The position numbers were made by a program, and so were the translations under genes. The notes below the pieces were generated by a model. The model was not told where the DNA came from, did not search any database, and was given only the letters and a program-made list of their open reading frames with translations. Source: UBA9676 sp036522155 (GTDB lineage: Bacteria; Actinomycetota; Actinomycetes; Streptosporangiales; Streptosporangiaceae). From it: 23,014 nt of DNA. Location of the stretch: positions 1 through 23,014 of the forward strand of contig DATDGI010000431.1 of the NCBI GenBank assembly GCA_036522155.1, read 5' to 3'. This document shows positions 6,631-13,543 of the stretch, one piece after another (positions within the stretch are counted from its first letter, which is position 1; every line of letters begins with the position of its first letter).

Positions 6631-7904
6631 CGGCGGGGGCCTCCCCCGCCGGGCCGGACCAGACATCGGACGAGCACCAGGTGGTGCCGCTGCTCGAACC
6701 CCGCGACGGGCTGCCTGCCCTGGTCAGCACGGCACCGGTGCTCACCGAGGCGGTGGCCAGGCTCGGCGCGGGCACCGGCCCGGTGGCGGTGGATGCCGAG
6801 CGCGCCTCCGGCTACCGGTACGGGCACCGGGCCTTCCTGGTCCAGTTGCGCCGCCAGGGCGCGGGCACGGTGCTGATCGACCCGGTCGCCTGCCCCGACC
6901 TGTCCGCCTTGGACACCGAGCTGGCCGGCTGCGAGGTGGTGCTGCACGCGGCCTCGCAGGATCTGCCCTGCCTGGCCGAGCTGGGCTACCGGCCGCGGCT
7001 GCTGTTCGACACCGAACTGGCCGGCCGCCTGCTCGGCTATCCCCGGGTCGGGCTGGGCGTGCTGGTGGAGACGGTGCTTGGCCTGTCGCTGGAGAAGGGC
7101 CACGCGGCCGCGGACTGGTCCACCCGGCCGCTGCCCGCCGAGTGGCTCCGTTACGCCGCGCTGGACGTGGAGGTCCTGATCGAGCTGCGCGACGCGCTCG
7201 CCGCGGAGCTGGCCGGGCAGGGCAAGACCAGCTGGGCCGAGCAGGAGTTCGCCGCGGTGCTCGCGGCCAAGCCGTCGCCTCCCCGGACCGATCCGTGGCG
7301 GCGCACGTCCGGGATCCACCGGGTGCACACCCGCCGCGGCCTGGCCGTCGTCCGCGAGCTGTGGGCCGAACGCGACCGGATCGCCCGCCGGCGTGACCTG
7401 TCGCCCGGCCGGGTGCTCCCGGACGCCGCCATCGTGGAGGCGGCCCGGGCCGTCTCGGCCAGCCGGCTGGACCTGACCGAGCTGCCCGGGTTCAAGGGCC
7501 GCGGCGCCCGCCGGCACGGACCGGAATGGCAGCGCGCGGTCGACCGGGCCCGCGCCCAGGACGAAACGAGCCTGCCCGGTACGGCATCGCCGCTGCCGGA
7601 AGGCCCGCCGCCCGCCCACCGCTGGGCCGAACGCGACCCGGTGGCCGCCCAGCGGCTCTCGGCGGTGCGCACCGTGGTCGCGGCGCTCGCCGATGAGCAT
7701 TCGCTGCCGGCCGAGAACCTGCTCCCGCCCGACGTCGTGCGCAGACTGGCCTGGCGGCCACCGGAGCCGCCAGCCCCGGACGCGGTGGCGGAGGAACTGG
7801 CCGCGCACGGCGCCCGGCACTGGCAGGTGGAGCTGGCCGCCACGCCCATCAGCAAGGCACTGAGCAGGCTGATCGAGAAGGGCGAGCCGGCCGGCCCGGC
7901 CTGA
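6627..7904 (+). CDS. rnd: Ribonuclease D family 3'-5' exonuclease with HRDC domain
   Basis: This 425-aa protein is a DEDDy-type exonuclease that would trim RNA 3' ends (in Escherichia coli, tRNA precursors). Motif I is VAVDAERASG with Asp56 and Glu58; motif II is HAASQDLPCL with Asp112; motif III is YAALDVEVL with Tyr176 and Asp180, so all expected metal ligands are present. An HRDC nucleic-acid-binding domain follows at about 228-310 (RRDLSPGRVLPDAAIVEAAR). The C-terminal ~100 residues are a less conserved extension usual in actinobacterial members. The frame is open upstream to 6294, but the ATG at 6627 overlaps the DUF3000 stop as ATGA and the protein begins naturally there. Target RNAs cannot be read from sequence. 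Confidence 0.92.
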   Translation: MTAGASPAGPDQTSDEHQVVPLLEPRDGLPALVSTAPVLTEAVARLGAGTGPVAVDAERASGYRYGHRAFLVQLRRQGAGTVLIDPVACPDLSALDTELAGCEVVLHAASQDLPCLAELGYRPRLLFDTELAGRLLGYPRVGLGVLVETVLGLSLEKGHAAADWSTRPLPAEWLRYAALDVEVLIELRDALAAELAGQGKTSWAEQEFAAVLAAKPSPPRTDPWRRTSGIHRVHTRRGLAVVRELWAERDRIARRRDLSPGRVLPDAAIVEAARAVSASRLDLTELPGFKGRGARRHGPEWQRAVDRARAQDETSLPGTASPLPEGPPPAHRWAERDPVAAQRLSAVRTVVAALADEHSLPAENLLPPDVVRRLAWRPPEPPAPDAVAEELAAHGARHWQVELAATPISKALSRLIEKGEPAGPA

Positions 7905-7910
7905 GCACGG

Positions 7911-7934
7911 ATTGTCGGTACCCGGTGCGACAAT
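7911..7934. promoter_or_regulatory. Inverted repeat overlapping a possible -10 before the MGMT-family gene
   Basis: ATTGTCG (7911-7917) and CGACAAT (7928-7934) are perfect 7-bp inverted arms separated by 10 bases. The right arm contains GACAAT, which lies 7 bases before the GTG at 7942. The repeat could be an operator covering the promoter or an RNA hairpin ending the RNase D transcript, whose stop is 6 bases upstream. No T-run follows, which weighs against a classical terminator. Confidence 0.45.
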
Positions 7935-7941
7935 CACCAAT

Positions 7942-8487
7942 GTGCGCGAACTCGCCTGGGGCACGGTCGGCTCACCGGTCGGGGACATATCGGTCGGCTG
8001 CACCGCGGACGGGGTCACCCGGGTCAGGTTCGGCCTGCCCCCGGCCGGCCATGCGCCCGGCGACGGCCCGGCCCAGGAGCAGCTGGCGCTGGCGCTGACC
8101 GAGCTGAGCGAGTATTTCGCGGCCGGGCGGCGGACGTTCACCGGGCCGGTCGACTGGGCGGGATGCACCACGGCACAGCGCGCCGTGCTGCCGGTGCTGT
8201 TCGGCTCGGTCGGCTTCGGTGAGACCGTCAGCTACGGCGAACTCGCCCGCCGCGCCGGGCTGGCCGCGGACGGCCCGGTACCCCCGGCCCGGGTGGTCGG
8301 CCAGGTCATGGCCAGCAACCCGTACCCGATCATCGTGCCCTGCCACCGCGTGGTGGCCGGGGACGGGCTGGGCGGTTTCAGCGGCGGCACCGGGGTCGAG
8401 GTCAAGCGCTGGCTGCTGATCTTCGAGGGAGCACTGCCGCCCACGCTGGACTGGGATCCCGCCGGGCCCGTGGCCAGCCTGCGCTGA
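7942..8487 (+). CDS. ogt: Methylated-DNA--[protein]-cysteine S-methyltransferase family (MGMT/Ogt)
   Basis: This 181-aa protein has the suicide alkyl-acceptor motif IVPCHRVV with Cys134, preceded by NPYPI, and the winged-helix segment ARVVGQVMASNP holding the arginine finger (Arg117). VSYGELARRAG is the usual start of the DNA-binding helix-turn-helix. It would transfer O6-alkyl groups from guanine to its own cysteine, repairing DNA. The N-terminal domain (1-75) is of normal size. A TTG at 7912 in the same frame would add 10 residues, but it has no ribosome-binding site and would lie inside the inverted repeat. I chose GTG 7942, 7 bases after GACAAT. The gene follows RNase D by 37 bases and may be on its transcript or separately controlled. 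Confidence 0.9.
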   Translation: MRELAWGTVGSPVGDISVGCTADGVTRVRFGLPPAGHAPGDGPAQEQLALALTELSEYFAAGRRTFTGPVDWAGCTTAQRAVLPVLFGSVGFGETVSYGELARRAGLAADGPVPPARVVGQVMASNPYPIIVPCHRVVAGDGLGGFSGGTGVEVKRWLLIFEGALPPTLDWDPAGPVASLR

Positions 8488-8555
8488 TCAGGCCAGCCCG
8501 CCGCGCCGCCTCCGGTAATTCTCACCTCCCGGCCTTTCCCGCTGACTTGGCTTAT

Positions 8556-8569
8556 GCTTTTTAAAAAGC
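8556..8569. repeat. 14-bp perfect palindrome
   Basis: GCTTTTTAAAAAGC is its own reverse complement. It stands in the AT-rich region between the MGMT-family gene and the glycine-rich protein gene and overlaps a possible -10. It could be a protein-binding site. With no loop it would be a poor RNA hairpin. Confidence 0.6.
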
Positions 8570-8590
8570 GGGGGCTGGCATTCTAATAGG

Positions 8591-8644
8591 CCGGAAAATG
8601 GCAGTCTAACTGCGGATACCTGATTATGTACGGGTTTTTTCCGG
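8591..8644 (+). promoter_or_regulatory. Possible structured leader of the glycine-rich protein gene
   Basis: CCGGAAAA (8591-8598) is complementary to TTTTCCGG (8637-8644), an 8-bp closing stem. Inside it, GCAGT-CTA-ACTGC (8601-8613) forms a 5-bp hairpin with a 3-base loop. A short ACC/GGT pairing (8618-8620 with 8633-8635) could make a second arm. The coding start is 26 bases downstream. I do not recognise a known riboswitch class. The pairing is seen; the function is inference. Confidence 0.35.
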
Positions 8645-8669
8645 ACACAGGGAACGGGGGCTGGAAGTC

Positions 8670-10202
8670 GTGAGAAATGCATACCGCACAGCCGCTGAAG
8701 GCACCGTGGCACCAGTGCCACGCGCCCGCCTCGCGCGTCTGGCCAGAACGGTGGCGCCGGGCACGGCCGTCGCGGCCCTGGCCGGTGCCGCCGTGGTCGG
8801 GCTGCCCGCGGCCGCGCAGGCCAGCCCGCTCTGCACCGGCCTGGGCACCACCATCAGCTGCTCCTACACCACGGTCGGCCCGGACACGTTCACCGTCCCG
8901 ACCGGCGTGACCAGCGTGACGGTCACCGCGGTCGGCGGGGCCGGCGGCAACGGGGCCAGCAACGGGTCCAACGCCGGTGGCACGGGTGGCACCGGGGAGG
9001 TGGTCACCCGCACCCTGACCGTCGTACCGGGCACGACCCTGGCGGTCGTGGTCGGTGGCGCGGGCGCGAACGGCAGCGGCACCACCGGCGGCGCGGGCGG
9101 CTCGGGTGATGGCACCGGCACCGGCATCGGCGGGAACGGCGGCGGCACCGGCTTCGCCGGCGGTGGCGGCGGCGCCTCCTCCACGGTGAGCGTTTCCGGC
9201 GTGGCGCAGGTGGTCGCGCCCGGTGGCGGGGGCGGCGGCGGCGCCGGGAACTGCGCCCCGGGCAGCGGCGGTGCGGGCGGGAACGGCGCAGCCGGCGGCA
9301 CCGCCGGCACCAACTGCACCGGCACCGGCGGGACGGCCGGTGCGGCCGGGGGGAACGGCACGTCCGACGGCGCCAGCGCGGCGGCCAGCGCCAGCACCCG
9401 CGGCGCGGGCGGCGGCGGAGGCGGCGGTGTGCTGGGCGGTTCGGCCGGCGGGGCCGCTTCGGCCGATGTGGGCCAGGGTGGCGGCGGGGGCGGCGGGACC
9501 GCGCTCGGCACGGCGGCCGGGCAGGGGTCGGCGGGGGCGAAAGGGTCGGTGACGATCAGCTACGCCTCGACTCTCACGATCACCTCGAGCAGCCCGCTCC
9601 CGGGCGGCACGGTCGGCCTTTCGTACCACAAGAGCCTGGCCGCCAGCGGCGGGACCACCCCCTACACCTGGTCGAAGGTGTCGGGGACGCTCCCGAACGG
9701 CCTGTCGCTGAGTGCCGCCGGGGTCATCAGCGGCAAGCCGGCGGCCAAGGGCACGAGCACCTTCACCGTGCAGGTGGAAGATCACACCGGCGCGACCGTG
9801 ACCAAGCAGTTCCGGCTCACCGTCGGCGTGCACGCGGACCTGGCCGTGGGGCTGTCCCACACCGGGACATTCCGGCACGCCAAGAAGGGCACCTACAAGA
9901 TCCTCGTCACCAACACCAGCAGCGTCGCGACCTCGGCGATCACCCAGGTGTCGCTGGTGGTGCCGAGCGGGCTGACGGTCATCCGCGGCGGGCGGGGCAC
10001 CTCCTGGACCTGCCATAAGCAGAAGCACTCCTCGTCCTGCTCCCGCCGCAGCACCATCCGCGCCCACGCCACCACCACGATCACGGTCACGGTCCGGGTC
10101 AAGGCGGCGGCTGGGACGGTGGTGACGTCAACGGCTACCGTCAGCCCCACGGACGCCACACCGGCCGATAACACCGACAGCGACACCGCCGTGGTTCATT
10201 AG
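8670..10202 (+). CDS. Secreted glycine-rich protein with Ig-like and DUF11-like domains
   Basis: The 510-aa product starts at GTG 8670. The first 51 residues form a long basic then hydrophobic signal peptide ending AAAQA|S. A beta-rich segment (TFTVPTGVTSVTVTAVGGAGG, about 74-94) opens a glycine-rich region to about residue 292, dominated by GG, GA and GT runs. A putative Ig domain of the He_PIG type follows at about 301-385 (LPNGLSLSAAGVISGKPA). A DUF11-like module at about 388-505 begins ADLAVGLSHTG and contains VTNTSS and Cys448/Cys457. There is no LPXTG motif or C-terminal membrane anchor, so it is probably released or held non-covalently in the wall. Its role is unknown; surface or matrix function is a guess. 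Its 3' end overlaps convergent mutT1 by 4 bases. Confidence 0.9.
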   Translation: MRNAYRTAAEGTVAPVPRARLARLARTVAPGTAVAALAGAAVVGLPAAAQASPLCTGLGTTISCSYTTVGPDTFTVPTGVTSVTVTAVGGAGGNGASNGSNAGGTGGTGEVVTRTLTVVPGTTLAVVVGGAGANGSGTTGGAGGSGDGTGTGIGGNGGGTGFAGGGGGASSTVSVSGVAQVVAPGGGGGGGAGNCAPGSGGAGGNGAAGGTAGTNCTGTGGTAGAAGGNGTSDGASAAASASTRGAGGGGGGGVLGGSAGGAASADVGQGGGGGGGTALGTAAGQGSAGAKGSVTISYASTLTITSSSPLPGGTVGLSYHKSLAASGGTTPYTWSKVSGTLPNGLSLSAAGVISGKPAAKGTSTFTVQVEDHTGATVTKQFRLTVGVHADLAVGLSHTGTFRHAKKGTYKILVTNTSSVATSAITQVSLVVPSGLTVIRGGRGTSWTCHKQKHSSSCSRRSTIRAHATTTITVTVRVKAAAGTVVTSTATVSPTDATPADNTDSDTAVVH

Positions 10203-11113
10203 GCCCGCAGCGAGTGCTGCTCGGCCGAGGCGACCCGGCCCAGGCCCAGCTGCAGCGCCCAGAACGCACTCTTGCGCAGCGGCGGGCCGGGCGGGACCGG
10301 GGCACCGAGGCACTCATACACCCCGGCCAGCAGGCCGGGCAGGTTCTCCCGGTGGGCGCACACCACGGCCGGCCGGCCGCCGGCGGCCAATGCGGTGATC
10401 CGGTCCCGCATGGCCGCCGCCGGCGCACCGGGCACGAAGGCAGGCTCGGCCTCCACCGGCACGCCCGCCAGCGCCGCGTAGGGCCGGACCGTCGCCACGC
10501 AGCGCTCGGCGGCCGAGCTGACCACCCGGGCCGGGCCGAAACAGGCCAGCACCGGCGCCAGCCGCTGGGCCTGCCCGCGCCCACGCGCGGTCAGCGGCCG
10601 CCGCAGGTCATCGGCGTGACCGGCCTCCCGCCACCCCTTCCTGCTCCGGGCCGGGGCGTGCCGGATCAGGATGAACGCGATGGACGCGGCCGGGACGGCG
10701 GCGAACTCGCCGAGCACGCCCGCGTCGTGCGGGTAGCTGAGCCGGTCGCCGGCGGCTGGCACCGGCAGCCATACCAGCCGGTCGACCTCGGCGTTCGGCA
10801 CCACCCCGGGCGGCCCATGGCCATCCGGAGCGGGGTGGGCGACCCAGTAGTCCACCCGTTTCGGCCGGCCGTCGCTCTGGTAGTGGACCGGGCTCAGCCG
10901 CCTGCCCAGGGCGATCCTGACCCCTGTCTCCTCGGCCACCTCCCGCACCGCGGTGAGCAGCACGTGCTCGCGGGGCAGGCTCTTCCCCTTGGGGAAGCTC
11001 CAGTCGTCGTAGCGGGGGCGGTGCACCAGCGCCACCTCCGGGCCGGTGGGCCCGGGCCGCCACATCACCGCCCCGGCGGCATGGATCTCACCCGGCTCGC
11101 CCGGGTCAGCCAT
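10199..11113 (-). CDS. mutT1: Two-domain Nudix hydrolase / histidine phosphatase, MutT1-like
   Basis: This 304-aa protein joins a Nudix domain to a histidine-phosphatase domain, like mycobacterial MutT1, which hydrolyses 8-oxo-dGTP/8-oxo-GTP and dinucleoside polyphosphates. The Nudix box GX5EX7REUXEEXGU is intact at residues 43-65 (GKSLPRE ... REVAEETGV). The phosphatase half starts at about 145 with FILIRHAPA, giving the Arg-His motif at 151-152; VSSAAERCVATVRPYA and VCAHRENLPGL supply later conserved residues. The ATG at 11113 overlaps the ppk1 stop as TGATG, a sign of coupled translation. The pairing with ppk1 recalls Mycobacterium tuberculosis, where the two genes are also neighbours. It probably cleans the nucleotide pool of oxidised nucleotides. 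Confidence 0.9.
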   Translation of the reverse strand: MADPGEPGEIHAAGAVMWRPGPTGPEVALVHRPRYDDWSFPKGKSLPREHVLLTAVREVAEETGVRIALGRRLSPVHYQSDGRPKRVDYWVAHPAPDGHGPPGVVPNAEVDRLVWLPVPAAGDRLSYPHDAGVLGEFAAVPAASIAFILIRHAPARSRKGWREAGHADDLRRPLTARGRGQAQRLAPVLACFGPARVVSSAAERCVATVRPYAALAGVPVEAEPAFVPGAPAAAMRDRITALAAGGRPAVVCAHRENLPGLLAGVYECLGAPVPPGPPLRKSAFWALQLGLGRVASAEQHSLRA

Positions 11114-13248
11114 CAGTAACCCTGACCGCGCAGGGCGCCGATCAGATGCCGTTGCAGATCGCGCAACGGCTGGCCGGAGCGGTCCCGGAAATGCCGGGTC
11201 CAGGTCCCGTCGGCGGCCAGCCACCACGAGCCGGTGCTCTCGTCCATGGCCAGGTCGATGAGGCTGCGCAGTTGCGCCTGCTGGGCCGGGTCGCGCACCC
11301 GGACCAGGCACTCCACCCGGCGGTCCAGGTTACGGTGCATCAGGTCGGCCGAGCCGATCCACACGTCGCTGTCCTCGTCGTGGCCGGTGCCAAACGCGTA
11401 GATCCGGGAGTGCTCAAGGAACCGGCCGAGCACGCTGCGGACGCGGATCGTCTCCGACAGCCCGGGCACTCCGGGCTGGAGCGAGCAGATGCCCCGCACC
11501 CACAGGTCCACCGGCACCCCCGCCATCGACGCCCGGTAGAGCGCATCGATGATCGCCTCGTCGACGATCGCGTTGCACTTGAGCGCGATCCTGGCCTCCT
11601 CGCCCCGTTCCCGCCGCGCCACCTGCCGCTCGATCCGCGCCACCAGGCCCGTCCGGACCCCGGCCGGCGCGACCAGCAGCCGCTGGTAGGTCTTGGGCCG
11701 GCTGTAGCCGGTCAGATGGTTGAACAGGTCGGTGGCGTCGCCGCCGACCACCGGGTCCGCGGTCAGCAGGCCGAAGTCCTCATACAGCCGGGCGGTGGTG
11801 GGGTGGTAGTTGCCGGTCCCGATGTGGCAGTAACGCCGCAGCGAGCCGTCCGGCTCCTCCCGCACGACCAGCACCATCTTGCAGTGCGTCTTCAGCCCGA
11901 CGATCCCGTACACCACGTGGCAGCCGGACTCCTCCAGCTTGCGCGCCCAGATGATGTTCGCCCGCTCGTCGAACCGCGCCTTCAGCTCGACCACCACCAC
12001 CACCTGCTTGCCCGCCTCGGCCGCGTCGATGAGCGCGTCCACGATCGAGGAGACGTCGCTGGTCCGGTACACGGTCTGCTTGATGGCCAGCACCCGGGGG
12101 TCGGCGGCGGCCTCCACGATGAGCCGCTCCACCGTGGTGGTGAACGAGTCATAGGGGTGGTGCACCAGCACATCCCCGCGGTTCAGGGCGCTGAACACGT
12201 CGGTGTCCTGCGGCAGCGCCGACTCGGACGGGACGAAGGCCGCGTACTTTAGCCGCCGCAGGTCCAGATCGGCGATGACGCTCAGGCCGGACAGATCCAG
12301 CGGCCCGGGCAGGTGGTAGACGGCCGCCCGGTCGATCATCAGCTCGGTGACCAGCTTGTCCAGTACGTCGCTGGACATGGAATCCTCGACCTCCAGCCGG
12401 ACGGCGGGCTCGAACCGCCGCCGCTGCAGTTCCCGCTCCATCGACTGCAGCAGGTTCTCGCTGACGTCCTCGTCCACCTCCAGGTCCCGGGTGCGGGTCA
12501 CCCGGAACGCGTGGTGCTCGAGTATCTCCAGGCCCGCGAACAGCTCGGTCAGGTGAGCGGCGATCACGTCTTCCAGCGGCACGAACCGGTGCTGGGACAC
12601 GGTCAGGAACCTGGGCAGCAGCGGCGGCACCTTCACCCGGGCGAACATGGTGGCGCCCGTGACGGGGTCGGCGACCATCACCGCCAGGCTGAGCGACAGG
12701 CCGGAGATGTAGGGGAACGGGTGGGCCGGGTCAACCACCAGCGGGGTGAGCACCGGGTAAATGCGCTCCCGGAACAGCCGCTGGAGGTTTTCCTGCTCCG
12801 CGGCGGACAACTCCTTCCACCGCAGAATCTCGATTCCCTCCTGGCTGAGCGCGGGCTGGACCGAGGCGGCGAAGCATTCGGCGTGCCGGAGGCTGAGCAG
12901 GCGGGCGGTTTCCAGGGTGTTGGCCAGGATCTGGGCCGGCGACAGCCCGCTCACGCTCTCCACCGGCAGCCCCGCCGCCATCCGCCGGATCCGGCCCGCC
13001 ACCCGGACCATGAAGAACTCGTCCAGGTTGCTGGCGAAGATCGACAGGAACCTGACCCGCTCCAGCAGCGGGAGGCTGTCGTCCTCAGCGAGTTCCAGCA
13101 CCCGCTGGTTCCACCGCAGCCAGCTCTCCTCGCGGTCAAAGTAGCGGCCCGGGGGAAGCTCGCCCTGTATGTCCCCGGCCGTGGCTACCGCGGTCTCACC
13201 GGCACCGGAACCGGCCCATGCCTCCTGGCCTGCGTCATCACCACCCAT
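11113..13248 (-). CDS. ppk1: Polyphosphate kinase Ppk1
   Basis: Ppk1 reversibly transfers the terminal phosphate of ATP to inorganic polyphosphate. The 711-aa product has the N-terminal motif GRYFDREESWLRWNQRVLEL and FASNLDEFFMVRVAGR, the middle motif VELKARFDERANI, and VYGIVGLKTHCKM with the autophosphorylated histidine at 455 (Escherichia coli His435). CHIGTGNYHPTTA and VWIGSADLMHRNLDRRVE complete the two phospholipase-D-like catalytic domains. The frame is open upstream to an ATG at 13443, but that stretch is Arg/Pro-rich and unlike Ppk1. ATG 13248 is preceded by GACAAT at 6 bases with no Shine-Dalgarno, suggesting a leaderless message. mutT1 follows with a 1-base overlap. Confidence 0.95.
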   Translation of the reverse strand: MGGDDAGQEAWAGSGAGETAVATAGDIQGELPPGRYFDREESWLRWNQRVLELAEDDSLPLLERVRFLSIFASNLDEFFMVRVAGRIRRMAAGLPVESVSGLSPAQILANTLETARLLSLRHAECFAASVQPALSQEGIEILRWKELSAAEQENLQRLFRERIYPVLTPLVVDPAHPFPYISGLSLSLAVMVADPVTGATMFARVKVPPLLPRFLTVSQHRFVPLEDVIAAHLTELFAGLEILEHHAFRVTRTRDLEVDEDVSENLLQSMERELQRRRFEPAVRLEVEDSMSSDVLDKLVTELMIDRAAVYHLPGPLDLSGLSVIADLDLRRLKYAAFVPSESALPQDTDVFSALNRGDVLVHHPYDSFTTTVERLIVEAAADPRVLAIKQTVYRTSDVSSIVDALIDAAEAGKQVVVVVELKARFDERANIIWARKLEESGCHVVYGIVGLKTHCKMVLVVREEPDGSLRRYCHIGTGNYHPTTARLYEDFGLLTADPVVGGDATDLFNHLTGYSRPKTYQRLLVAPAGVRTGLVARIERQVARRERGEEARIALKCNAIVDEAIIDALYRASMAGVPVDLWVRGICSLQPGVPGLSETIRVRSVLGRFLEHSRIYAFGTGHDEDSDVWIGSADLMHRNLDRRVECLVRVRDPAQQAQLRSLIDLAMDESTGSWWLAADGTWTRHFRDRSGQPLRDLQRHLIGALRGQGY

Positions 13249-13254
13249 GACCCC

Positions 13255-13276
13255 ATTGTCCCCACTGCCGGTGAAC
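13255..13276 (-). promoter_or_regulatory. Candidate ppk1 promoter with a GTTCACC heptamer
   Basis: On the minus strand GACAAT (13260 to 13255) lies 6 bases before the ppk1 start. A GTTCACC heptamer (13276 to 13270) lies 9 bases further upstream. GTTCACC is the repeat unit of streptomycete PHO boxes bound by PhoP, and ppk is PhoP-controlled in Streptomyces lividans. Here only one clear unit is visible; neighbouring 11-base registers match poorly. Confidence 0.3.
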
Positions 13277-13543
13277 TCAAGACGCCCAGCATCTGACAAA
13301 AGGACCTGCCCCACCGCACCCGGCCAGCCGGGCCGGATCCGGTGCAGATGGGACCGGCTCAGGGCGGTCCAGGCGGCGGCCAGCCGCACGGGCCACCGCC
13401 GGCCCCGGGGCGGGGGCGGCCGTTGCAGGGCCCACGCGATCATGATCTAGTCAGCGCCGTCGCGGCGGCTCCCGAAGATGACCATGGCCGTACCGTACCG
13501 GGCAAACCGGGAGTTCCGCCTCACCCCGCCGCCAGTTAGCTGG
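13277..13543. other. Remaining intergenic stretch between fprA and ppk1
   Basis: These 267 bases lie between the fprA stop and the proposed ppk1 promoter, both genes reading leftwards. They should hold the end of the dxs-fprA transcript and further ppk1 control. I see a weak CCAG-TTAG-CTGG hairpin at 13531-13542 and a CGTACCGTACCGG stretch near 13490, but no convincing terminator, RNA gene or coding region. Confidence 0.4.

Larger units (their letters stand above)
8488..8669 (+). promoter_or_regulatory. AT-rich upstream region of the glycine-rich protein gene
   Basis: These 182 bases are far richer in A+T than their neighbours from about 8535 on. They hold TATGCT (8553-8558), which could serve as a -10, and further AT-rich patches near 8581 and 8621. 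The promoter and leader of the gene starting at 8670 must lie here. I cannot fix the transcription start. Confidence 0.5.

Noticed and set aside
8488..8721. Minus-strand 77-aa frame across the AT-rich upstream region
   Set aside because: It has no ribosome-binding site, overlaps the start of the glycine-rich gene and resembles no protein I know.
8937..9540. GC-rich short repeats in the glycine-rich gene as a CRISPR or minisatellite
   Set aside because: There is no constant unit or spacer length; the repetition follows glycine codons.
11146..13296. Long plus-strand open frames opposite ppk1 (and similar ones opposite dxs, acnA, fprA and hemY)
   Set aside because: They lie antisense to clearly conserved genes, are His/Arg/Gly/Pro-rich, and are the expected by-product of third-position G/C in high-GC DNA.
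13249..13443. 65-residue N-terminal extension of ppk1 from an ATG at 13443
   Set aside because: The sequence is Arg/Pro-rich, unlike Ppk1, and contains the probable promoter hexamer. It remains possible but less likely.
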